Positions 1 through 6,096 of a stretch of DNA of 15,458 nucleotides are shown here, in pieces. This DNA comes from JANQEA01 sp964530075 (lineage in GTDB: Bacteria; Bipolaricaulota; Bipolaricaulia; UBA7950; UBA9294). Position 1 is the first letter of the stretch, and every line of letters begins with the position of its first letter. The stretch is from assembly GCA_964530075.1 (NCBI GenBank), contig CAZGXU010000049.1, forward strand, positions 1 through 15,458. The letters are read 5' to 3'. The notes below the pieces were generated by a model. It saw only the letters and a program-made list of their open reading frames with translations. It did not search any database and was not told where the DNA came from. Made by a program: the position numbers and the translations under genes.

Positions 1-347
1 TTCAGCGCATCGGCGGCGAGGGCCGAACAGTGCATCTTGATCGGTGGAAGTCCGCCGAGCTCCTTGGCGACGTCCTGGTTGGTCAGCGTAATCGCTTCGT
101 CGATCGTCCTCCCCTTCGCGAGGTCGGAGACCATCGACGACGTCGCGATCGCGGCGGTGCAACCGAACGTCTCCCACGAGATGTCCGTGATCACGTCGCG
201 GCCTTCCTCGTCGGGATCGACCTTGATGTAGAGCCACATGACGTCGCCGCAGACGATGTTCCCGACCTTCCCGATCGCCGAGTAGTCCTCCAGCTTCCCC
301 ATGTTGTGCGGGTTGCGGAAGTGCTCGATCACTCTCTCGGTGTACAC
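1..347 (-). CDS. iscU: IscU/NifU-type Fe-S cluster scaffold protein, 3' end cut by window edge
   Basis: Scaffold on which [2Fe-2S]/[4Fe-4S] clusters are built in the cytoplasm from sulfur supplied by the cysteine desulfurase encoded just upstream. The 115 visible residues hold all three cluster-ligand cysteines in their family contexts: C33 (GNIVCGD, with the conserved Asp35), C63 (FGCTAAIA) and C107 (MHCSALA, next to His106). The N-terminus (YTERVIEHFRNPHNMG) is typical of the family. I choose the GTG at 347 because AGGTGA lies five bases upstream. A GTG at 356 would overlap the end of iscS but has no spaced Shine-Dalgarno. It begins 1 nt after the iscS stop, so the two are surely co-transcribed. 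Only the final helix should lie outside the window. It is a single-domain IscU type as far as visible; C-terminal NifU domains cannot be excluded. Confidence 0.93.
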   Translation of the reverse strand, partial: MYTERVIEHFRNPHNMGKLEDYSAIGKVGNIVCGDVMWLYIKVDPDEEGRDVITDISWETFGCTAAIATSSMVSDLAKGRTIDEAITLTNQDVAKELGGLPPIKMHCSALAADAL

Positions 348-348
348 G

Positions 349-1503
349 CTATTCACCTACCTTGAAGGGGGAGATCGCACGGAGGCCCTCGACGACCTCC
401 GGCAGGACGTCGAGGAACTCGTCGATCTCCTGTTCCGTCGTTTGCCGCCCCGTGCTGACGCGGAGGCTTCCGTGCGCCATCGAGAGCGGGACGCCGATCG
501 CGATGAGGACGTGGCTCGGCTCGAGGTTGGGCGAAGAACAGGCCGAGCCGGTCGACACGGCGATCCCGCGCTCGTCGAGCCTCATCACGAGGCTCTCCCC
601 CTCGATCGCCTCGAAGCTGAAGTTGGCGATGTGCGGAAGACTCTCCTCCCGATGGCCGTTCAGGCGGGTTCCGCGAAGCTGCGTCACGGCGTCGATCATC
701 CGCGCACGCAGGGCGCGCATCCGGTTCGACGTGGCATCCTGTTCGCCGAGTGCCAGCTTGGCGGCCGCGGCCATCCCGACGATCCCCGGCACGTTCTCGG
801 TGCCGCTCCGGCGGCCCCTCTCGTGGCCGCCGCCGTGAAGGATCGGCGTGAGCTTGATCCCCTTCCGGACGAACAGGAACCCGACCCCCTTCGGCCCGTG
901 GAACTTGTGGGCGGAGATCGAGAGCAGGTCAGCCGCATCGACGGGGAGCGGGACCTTGCCGAGCGCCTGCACCGCATCCGTGTGGAACCGGACCCCGTGA
1001 TCGCGGCAGATCCGGCCGATCTCCTCGATCGGCTGCAACGTCCCGATCTCGTTGTTCCCGGTCATGACCGAGACGAGAAGGGTATCGGGACGGATCGCCT
1101 CTCGGACCTGCTCAGGATCGACTCGACCGGTCGGGTCGACATCGAGGACGGTCGCGTCGAATCCCTGCGTCCGGAGCCACTCGACGGTGTGCAAGACGGC
1201 GTGGTGCTCGATCGCCGTGGTGATGAGGTGCTTGCGGCCGTTCGAGGAGAACGCCGAGCCGATGATCGCCAGGTTGTTCGCCTCCGTCGCACCGGCGGTG
1301 AAGACGATCTCCTCGGGCTGTGCGCCGAGCAGCTCCGCGATCGCTCCACGGCTTTCCTCCACGGCGCGATGCGCCTCACGACCGAAGGCGTGGAGACTCG
1401 ACGCGTTACCGTAGGACGTCGAGAAGTAGGGAGACATCGCCTCGACGACTTCCGGCGCCGTCCGCGTGGTCGCGCTGTTATCCAGATAGATGGGATGAGT
1501 CAT
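349..1503 (-). CDS. iscS: Cysteine desulfurase, IscS/NifS type (PLP-dependent)
   Basis: Removes sulfur from L-cysteine, giving alanine and an enzyme persulfide that is passed to the scaffold IscU. At 384 residues it has normal family length. The N-terminus YLDNSATTRT is the family hallmark. His100 and Asp176 (HTDAVQA) match the PLP-stacking and pyridine-N residues. Lys200 in SAHKFHGPKG is the Schiff-base lysine. RRSGTENVPG (231-240) is conserved, and Cys322 in STGSACSSPNLEPSHV is the persulfide cysteine. The loop after Cys322 is of the longer group I type that works with IscU. ATG start with GGTGA about seven bases upstream. The gene directly precedes iscU and has its own promoter (1521-1549). 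No IscR-type regulator is visible, so control of the pair is unknown. Confidence 0.96.
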   Translation of the reverse strand: MTHPIYLDNSATTRTAPEVVEAMSPYFSTSYGNASSLHAFGREAHRAVEESRGAIAELLGAQPEEIVFTAGATEANNLAIIGSAFSSNGRKHLITTAIEHHAVLHTVEWLRTQGFDATVLDVDPTGRVDPEQVREAIRPDTLLVSVMTGNNEIGTLQPIEEIGRICRDHGVRFHTDAVQALGKVPLPVDAADLLSISAHKFHGPKGVGFLFVRKGIKLTPILHGGGHERGRRSGTENVPGIVGMAAAAKLALGEQDATSNRMRALRARMIDAVTQLRGTRLNGHREESLPHIANFSFEAIEGESLVMRLDERGIAVSTGSACSSPNLEPSHVLIAIGVPLSMAHGSLRVSTGRQTTEQEIDEFLDVLPEVVEGLRAISPFKVGE

Positions 1504-1520
1504 CGTGGGTCACCAAGAAA

Positions 1521-1549
1521 ATCCTACCAAATCAGTCCCAGTTTTTCAA
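1521..1549 (-). promoter_or_regulatory. Predicted sigma-70-type promoter for iscS-iscU
   Basis: Reading the minus strand, TTGAAA (1549-1544) is followed by a 17-base spacer and TAGGAT (1526-1521). These match the -35 consensus at 5/6 and the -10 at 4/6. It sits between the upstream hairpin (1556-1581) and the iscS start at 1503, as expected for a separate iscS-iscU unit with a leader of about 10 nt. Prediction from consensus only. Confidence 0.6.
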
Positions 1550-1555
1550 CGGAGA

Positions 1556-1581
1556 AACCGCCCGGGCTCCGCCGGGCGGTT
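1556..1581 (-). terminator. Hairpin ending the HTH-smc-scpAB-rubredoxin operon
   Basis: A perfect 10-bp inverted repeat (AACCGCCCGG / CCGGGCGGTT) with a 6-base loop, beginning 21 bases past the rubredoxin stop. On the minus strand it is followed only by TCTCCGTTG, so the U-tract is poor. Position and stability suggest a terminator, perhaps factor-assisted. It could instead be an RNA-protecting 3' end or a partial terminator allowing read-through into iscS. Confidence 0.5.
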
Positions 1582-1601
1582 ACGAACGGATCCTGTCGGG
1601 T

Positions 1602-1760
1602 TCAGATTTGCTCGAAGTACTCCTTCGATGCGCCGCAATCCGGGCACGTCCATCCTTCGGGAAGATCCTCGAAGGCGGTTCCCGGCTTGACGTCGGTCGT
1701 CGGATCGCCGACGGCCGGATCGTAGATGTAGCCACAGACAGTGCATTCCCACTTATCCAC
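1602..1760 (-). CDS. Rubredoxin
   Basis: Small cytoplasmic one-electron carrier with a single iron held by four cysteines. The 52 residues contain both iron-binding knuckles, CTVCGYIYDP (C6, C9) and CPDCGASKEYF (C39, C42), and the conserved acidic middle DLPEGWTCP. Length is typical. The GTG start at 1760 shares its first base with the last base of the scpB stop (TAGTG), and AGGAGGTG lies a few bases upstream inside the end of scpB, so translation is very probably coupled. In anaerobes rubredoxins often donate electrons to superoxide reductase, rubrerythrin or oxygen reductases; none is encoded here. Its place as last gene of a condensin operon is unusual. Identification is secure; the partner is unknown. 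Confidence 0.95.
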   Translation of the reverse strand: MDKWECTVCGYIYDPAVGDPTTDVKPGTAFEDLPEGWTCPDCGASKEYFEQI

Positions 1761-2407
1761 TACCCACCTCCTTCCGACGCTGGCGCTTCAGCTTCCGCGC
1801 CGGCCTCAGGTTCGGCCTCGGGCGCGATGTCGACGGTCGACTCCTGCCCGGGCCGAGCCCCGGATTCGGCTCCCGGCTCATCCTCCGCATCGGGGAGACC
1901 GGCGACGTGAAAACGGAACTCCTCGACCGTGCTGAGGCCGAAATGGCGGAGGAACTCCTTGGTCACGTGCAGCAGCAGGGTCCTCCCGCTCTCCTCGGCG
2001 CGGATCAGATCGCGAGCGAGCAGCTCCTGGACGTGCGCGTACGCCTTGTTCCCCCGCACCTTGACCAGGTCCGACTGGGTCATCGGGTGGTTGTATGCGA
2101 TGACCGCGAGAGAGCGCAGGACGGGGCGCGGGATGTCCTGTTGAGGGGCCAGGTGCGAGACGCGATCGATGAAGGCCGCCTTCACGCGGAATCCGGCGCG
2201 CCCCCCTTCCAAGTGGAGTTCCAGCCCGTGATCGCGCTTCTCGTACTCCCGCTGGAGTTCGGCGAGGAGGCGGTCGACGTACGCCGCCTGGACCTCGCCG
2301 AGGACCCCGGCCAACCCACGCCGGGTGAGCGGCTGAGAGGACAGGAACAACGCGGCCTCGATCAGAGCGCGATCTTCCGTTTCGGGCGTCGAGCGATTCT
2401 CAGGCAT
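1760..2407 (-). CDS. scpB: Segregation and condensation protein ScpB
   Basis: Kite subunit of the SMC condensin; dimers of tandem winged-helix domains bind the middle of ScpA. Residues 11-85 form the first winged helix (LIEAALFLSSQPLTRRGLAG) and about 90-160 the second (LRSLAVIAYNHPMTQSDLVK, then VRGNKAYAHVQELLARDLI). VRGNKAYAHV resembles archaeal ScpB more than the usual bacterial wording (IRGVDSSGVL). The last 45 residues are Ala/Glu/Gly/Pro-rich and probably disordered. The start is uncertain: I take ATG 2407; an in-frame TTG lies at 2416, and neither has a convincing Shine-Dalgarno. It follows scpA by about 30 bases and overlaps the rubredoxin start by 1 nt. Confidence 0.92.
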   Translation of the reverse strand: MPENRSTPETEDRALIEAALFLSSQPLTRRGLAGVLGEVQAAYVDRLLAELQREYEKRDHGLELHLEGGRAGFRVKAAFIDRVSHLAPQQDIPRPVLRSLAVIAYNHPMTQSDLVKVRGNKAYAHVQELLARDLIRAEESGRTLLLHVTKEFLRHFGLSTVEEFRFHVAGLPDAEDEPGAESGARPGQESTVDIAPEAEPEAGAEAEAPASEGGG

Positions 2408-2437
2408 GGTCGTCAACGGGGTCGCAATGGGAACGTA

Positions 2438-3160
2438 TTACGCATCCGTTGTCAACTGGATCAGGATGTCGCCGAGGAACTCCTGCTGGGAGCAGGAGAT
2501 CTGACCCTCGGCGGCAAGGTGAAGGACCTCGAAGAACCTCTCCACGCGTTCCTCTCTGTCGCCGCGGTCGAGAAGCTTGAAAAAGCTCAATACGCGACGT
2601 CCGGCAAGGAGGTTCACGATCTTCTCGAGCAGGAGGCGGAGGCGGCCCGCGAAGTCCGTGCCACCGATCTCGTAGTTGTCGAACGGGTCGTCCTCATCCA
2701 GTTCGACCCCTTCGATCAGGCGCTCGGCACGCCGCCGACTCACCTTCATCGCGGCCGCCAGGGCGACGCGCAGATCGAGGAGCGTCACCTGGCGTCGAGG
2801 TCGCCGAAGGACCGGCAGATAGAACGCGTCGGCGTCGTCCGGCAGCTCCCACGCCTCGAGCTCCGCCTCGATCGCGTCCTCCAGCTCGGCGACGAGGCCG
2901 TCGCGATCGGTCGGTCGCTCCATCGCGAGGAGGGCGTCCGATTTCATCCGGAGGAGGATCGAGCAGGTGAGGACCATCCGGCCCGGGATCTCGAACTCGA
3001 GCTCGCGGAGCGCCTGCATGTAATCCCGATACCGGCGGGCGAGGACCGCGAGGTCGATGTCCCACGGATCCATGTCCGACGTGAGGCGCTCGAGGGCTCC
3101 CTCCCAGGTGCAGCCGATCAGGTCTTCAATGGGGATCTCGGCGATCCGCGCTGTCTCCAC
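2438..3160 (-). CDS. scpA: Segregation and condensation protein ScpA (kleisin)
   Basis: Kleisin that closes the SMC ring: its N-terminal helices contact the SMC neck and its C-terminal winged helix contacts the other head. 240 residues, near the usual 230-260. The N-terminal part (18-80) reads TWEGALERLTSDMDPWDIDL and RMVLTCSILLRMKSDALLAM. DPWDIDL and ILLRMKSD are phrases I associate with archaeal ScpA; the FxGPLDLLL motif of typical bacterial ScpA is degenerate. Residues 85-170 are the acidic linker for ScpB, and 200-240 (ERFFEVLHLA, CSQQEFLGDILIQLT) the winged helix. The start is GTG 3160, 14 bases after the smc stop, with AGGAGG overlapping that stop region. A much longer in-frame reading back into smc has no kleisin-like sequence and is rejected. 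Confidence 0.92.
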   Translation of the reverse strand: METARIAEIPIEDLIGCTWEGALERLTSDMDPWDIDLAVLARRYRDYMQALRELEFEIPGRMVLTCSILLRMKSDALLAMERPTDRDGLVAELEDAIEAELEAWELPDDADAFYLPVLRRPRRQVTLLDLRVALAAAMKVSRRRAERLIEGVELDEDDPFDNYEIGGTDFAGRLRLLLEKIVNLLAGRRVLSFFKLLDRGDREERVERFFEVLHLAAEGQISCSQQEFLGDILIQLTTDA

Positions 3161-3174
3161 GCTCTGCGCCCCTC

Positions 3175-5712
3175 CTAATTCAAGCTGAGTGCCAGTACTT
3201 CCGAGACGCCGTTCTTGATTGTCACCCCGTACGCTCGATCCGCATGGCGAACTGTTTCCTCGTTGTGCGAGACAACGATCACCTGAATCCGCTCGGCGTA
3301 GTCCCGAAGCATCCGAGAGAGGCGCGTCGTGTTCATCAGGTCGAGCGCCGCGTCGATCTCGTCCAGGATGAAGAACGGCGCGTTCTGGTATTCTTGGAGC
3401 GCGAAGATGAACGCGGTGGCGACCAGGGTCTGCTCTCCGCCCGACAGGGAATCGATGATGTGCGGATCCTTGTCCGGCGGATGGGCCTTGATCACCAGGC
3501 CGGAGGTGATGTCCCCCGCGTTCTCCAGCTCGAGGGACGCGGCCCCTCCATCGAACAGCCGCTCGAAGATCCGCCTGAATTCGGCATCGACCGCTTGAAG
3601 CGTCTCCAGGAACCGCGCCCGCTTCTTCTCCTCGATCTCTCCGATCAGCCGTTCGATCTCCTGCTTCTCCCGCTCGAGCGCGTCGACGCGCTCGCGGAAC
3701 AGGTTGAACTCCTCCTCGTACGCCTCGTACTCGTCGATCGCCCGCATGTTGATCGGCTCCAACCGACGGATCCGGCGCTTCGTCTGCTCGACGCGCCGCT
3801 CCAGCTCCTTGAGCGGCTCGTCGATGTAGTATTCGGGATCCCGCCGTGGCTCGTCGCCCAGCGCCTCCAGCTCGGTCTCCGCCTCGGCCTCCTCCCGCTC
3901 GTAGCGCGACAGGGCGCGCCGGAGGTTCTCCAGCCCCTGGTAGGCCTCGCGTCGCTGCTCGCGGAGCTCGTGCAGCTCGTCGCTCCGCGTCGCCGCCTCC
4001 CCCTTGACGCGGTCCTTGTTCCGCTGCTGATCGGTGAGGCTCCGCTCCTCGGACTCGAGGCGGCTCTCGGCCTGGGCGATCTGGTCTTCGAGCTCCTCGA
4101 TCTCCTTGCGAAGCTTCGAGATCTGTTGGCGACGTCGCGTGACGTCGAACCCGCTGTCCTTCGGCTTGGCCGGTCCCTTGCCTTTTTGCTGGCTCGGGCG
4201 CCAACCGCCGGTCAGCGCGCCGCCCTTGCTCTGCAGATCGCCGTCGAGCGTCACCGCGCGAACGCCGTCGATGTCCCGCAGCGCCTCGAGATTCTCGGCG
4301 ACCACGGTGTCGGAGAGGACGTACTCGAACGCGCGTCGGTACTTGTCATCGAACTCGACCAGGTTGATCGCGTAGTCGATGACCCCGGGGCGCTTGAGCG
4401 CTTCGGCCGACGCGAGGCTCTTTCGCATCGTCACCAGGCGTCGGAGGGGGAGGATCCGCGCCCGACCGAGGCGCTTCTCCTTCAGGTAGTTGATCGATTC
4501 GATCGCCGTCTCGCGCGTGTCGACGACCAGATCGTTCAGGTTCCCGCCGGCCGCCGTCTCGAACGCGATCTCGAATCCGGACTTCGGGGTCGCCAGCGAC
4601 GCGATCGTGCCGTACACGCCGCCGCGCTTCCGCTCGAGAAGCGCCTCTACGGCGGGATTGGCGCGCCGGTCGTCGGACGAGGACGACGTGCGGGCGGCCT
4701 CCGTCGCCTTCATCCGCGTGATCTCGTCGATCATCTCCTCGAGGTTCACGATCTGCTGCCGCTTGAAGTTGACCTCGCTCCGCTTGTGGAGGATCTCCGA
4801 GCGGAGCCGCTCGACCCCCTTCACCAGGGTGACCTGCCCTTCGCCGGTGAGGTCCTCCTGGATCCCCTCGAGTTCCCATTCCTTGTTCTCGATCTCCTGG
4901 TCGAGGCGCGCGACCTGTCCCTCGAACTCGCCGATCCGCTCGTCCATCCCCTTCCGCTCCTCCTGGGCCTTGGCGAGCTTTTCGGCGATCTTCTCGCGCT
5001 GCTTGTGGAGGATCGAGCGTCGGAGCCGCTCCTCCTCCTCGGTCAGGCGTTGGTACTCGAGTGCGGCGTCTCGCTCCTTCTGCAGCGACAGGAGCCTACG
5101 TCTCCGCTCGGCGAGGATGACGCGATGGGTGTTCAGCTTCGACTTGACGTCCTTCAGCTCTAGGATCGCCTTGCGGCGCTTCTCGTCGTACGCGGCGATC
5201 CCGCTGACTTCGTCGATGATCTCGCGCCTCCGCACCGGGCTCCGGCGGATGATCTCGGTGATCCGACCTTGTGCGATCAGCTGCTGGCCGTCCGGGTCGA
5301 TCCGGGCCGCCTCGAGCACCTCGTCGATCCGGCTGCGGGGGCAGCTCTTCCCCATGAACGTGTACGTCGCCGACTTCCGGGTGATCCGCCGGCCGATCGC
5401 GATCTCCGGCGTCGGATGTCCGTTCTCCAGGAACGGGTCGAACACGCCGTCCCCGTTGTCGAGGAGGAGGGTGACCTCGGCCGTATCGGACGGCTTGTAG
5501 CGATCCCCGCCGTTGAAGATCAAATGCTCGAGGCGATCGGCTCGCAGCTGCGATGATCGCCTCCCCATCACGAAGCTGACAGCATCGAACAGGTTCGACT
5601 TCCCGGATCCGTTCTCGCCGACGACGGCGGTCAACCCCTCGAAGAAGGGGATGACGGTCTGCTTGCGGAAGGACTTGAAGCCCGTCAGCTCGACCTTCTT
5701 GATCTTCGTCAT
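3175..5712 (-). CDS. smc: SMC chromosome condensation ATPase, short-armed and archaeal-like
   Basis: ATPase that folds at a hinge and dimerises to entrap DNA loops with ScpA/ScpB. Head N-part: Walker A GENGSGKSN (32-40), then the R-loop region. Residues 160-182 (RRREIIDEVSGIAAYDEKRR) resemble archaeal SMC rather than bacterial (EEAAGISKYK). Coil 1 about 175-355; hinge about 362-505 (GVYGTIASL, GRARILPLRR, GGALTGG); coil 2 about 520-700. Head C-part: signature LSGGEQ (756-761), Walker B FFILDEIDAALD (780-791), switch His 816. It ends GVSEVLALSLN, an archaeal-style terminus. Total 845 residues against the usual 1,150-1,190. Each arm is about 180 rather than about 330 residues, shortened symmetrically, with all catalytic motifs intact. 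ATG overlaps the stop of the HTH gene (ATGA), giving translational coupling. Confidence 0.95.
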   Translation of the reverse strand: MTKIKKVELTGFKSFRKQTVIPFFEGLTAVVGENGSGKSNLFDAVSFVMGRRSSQLRADRLEHLIFNGGDRYKPSDTAEVTLLLDNGDGVFDPFLENGHPTPEIAIGRRITRKSATYTFMGKSCPRSRIDEVLEAARIDPDGQQLIAQGRITEIIRRSPVRRREIIDEVSGIAAYDEKRRKAILELKDVKSKLNTHRVILAERRRRLLSLQKERDAALEYQRLTEEEERLRRSILHKQREKIAEKLAKAQEERKGMDERIGEFEGQVARLDQEIENKEWELEGIQEDLTGEGQVTLVKGVERLRSEILHKRSEVNFKRQQIVNLEEMIDEITRMKATEAARTSSSSDDRRANPAVEALLERKRGGVYGTIASLATPKSGFEIAFETAAGGNLNDLVVDTRETAIESINYLKEKRLGRARILPLRRLVTMRKSLASAEALKRPGVIDYAINLVEFDDKYRRAFEYVLSDTVVAENLEALRDIDGVRAVTLDGDLQSKGGALTGGWRPSQQKGKGPAKPKDSGFDVTRRRQQISKLRKEIEELEDQIAQAESRLESEERSLTDQQRNKDRVKGEAATRSDELHELREQRREAYQGLENLRRALSRYEREEAEAETELEALGDEPRRDPEYYIDEPLKELERRVEQTKRRIRRLEPINMRAIDEYEAYEEEFNLFRERVDALEREKQEIERLIGEIEEKKRARFLETLQAVDAEFRRIFERLFDGGAASLELENAGDITSGLVIKAHPPDKDPHIIDSLSGGEQTLVATAFIFALQEYQNAPFFILDEIDAALDLMNTTRLSRMLRDYAERIQVIVVSHNEETVRHADRAYGVTIKNGVSEVLALSLN

Positions 5713-5966
5713 CTCAGTTCCTCAGTCGTCTCCTTCACGTACCGCGGAAAGAGGCTCAACTGGACGATCCGGCAGCGCGCCGGAGGCGGTGAGTATCCGA
5801 GGAGGAGCCGTTCGATCTTGTACCGGTTGTAGTCGTTCGGCTCGGAGGTCCCTTCTTCCCATCGCATGATCGATGGAATCGAGACCCCCAATCGCTTCGC
5901 GATCGTTCGCTTGCTCCACCCGTTTTCCAGCCGGAAGCTTTGCAGGCGGTCGCCTAGCGCATCCAT
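5709..5966 (-). CDS. Small XRE-type helix-turn-helix protein with a clamp-binding-like QLSLF motif
   Basis: 85 residues. Residues 3-55 form a compact HTH fold of the XRE/Cro kind: LQSFRLENGWSKRTIAKRLG, then SIPSIMRWEEGTSEP, the recognition helix being about 29-37. After a proline-containing linker (59-62) comes RIVQLSLFPRYV. QLSLF at 69-73 exactly matches the bacterial beta-clamp binding consensus QL[SD]LF. The stop overlaps the smc start by 4 nt (ATGA), and this is the first gene of the smc-scpA-scpB-rubredoxin operon. A promoter and an inverted repeat lie just upstream, so autoregulation is plausible. The ATG at 5966 is preceded by a GGGGG-rich patch about ten bases away. Function is inferred: operon regulator, or a DNA-binding condensin partner tied to the replisome. 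Confidence 0.8.
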   Translation of the reverse strand: MDALGDRLQSFRLENGWSKRTIAKRLGVSIPSIMRWEEGTSEPNDYNRYKIERLLLGYSPPPARCRIVQLSLFPRYVKETTEELR

Positions 5967-5992
5967 CCGGGAGCCCCCTCTATCTATTTACC

Positions 5993-6021
5993 AATATAAC
6001 TTCTGTTACATCTTAGCGCAA
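5993..6021 (-). promoter_or_regulatory. Predicted promoter of the HTH-smc-scpAB operon
   Basis: On the minus strand TTGCGC (6021-6016) is followed by 17 bases and TATATT (5998-5993). The -10 matches at 5/6, the -35 only at 3/6. The stretch 5980-6015 is clearly more AT-rich than the rest of the window. It lies between the terminator of the preceding gene and the HTH start at 5966. Confidence 0.5.
5995..6010. promoter_or_regulatory. Imperfect inverted repeat overlapping the -10, candidate operator
   Basis: TATAAC-TTCT-GTTACA: six-base arms matching at 5/6 around a 4-base spacer, partly covering the predicted -10. The size and position suit a dimeric XRE-type protein such as the one encoded just downstream. 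AT-rich DNA yields such repeats by chance, so this is tentative. Confidence 0.3.
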
Positions 6022-6027
6022 AAGGGA

Positions 6028-6054
6028 CGTGAGGGGTCTCCCCGACCCCTCACG
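6028..6054 (-). terminator. Rho-independent-type terminator of the coiled-coil gene
   Basis: A perfect 11-bp inverted repeat (CGTGAGGGGTC / GACCCCTCACG) around a 5-base loop, about 43 bases past the stop of the coiled-coil gene. On the minus strand it is followed by TCCCTTTTG, a short U-run. It separates that gene from the condensin operon promoter immediately downstream. Confidence 0.65.
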
Positions 6055-6096
6055 CGTCGGTGGTTCCCCCTCACCCTTTCGCCATCGTTGGCCCCG

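Noticed and set aside
301..1725. Long plus-strand reading antisense to iscS
   Set aside because: A GC-rich shadow frame; the minus strand encodes a complete, motif-perfect desulfurase. The same applies to the long readings antisense to smc, hppA and the hydrolase.
3161..4204. Long in-frame extension of scpA through the second half of smc
   Set aside because: It is Arg/Gly/Ala-rich, lacks any kleisin motif, and is the same-strand alternate frame of smc. A good GTG start with Shine-Dalgarno lies at 3160.
3175..5712. Reading the operon as a Wadjet/MksBEF-type defence SMC or an SbcC/Rad50 system
   Set aside because: The neighbours are true ScpA and ScpB, not MksE/MksF or a JetD-like nuclease, and the hinge is of SMC type rather than a zinc hook (no CxxC).
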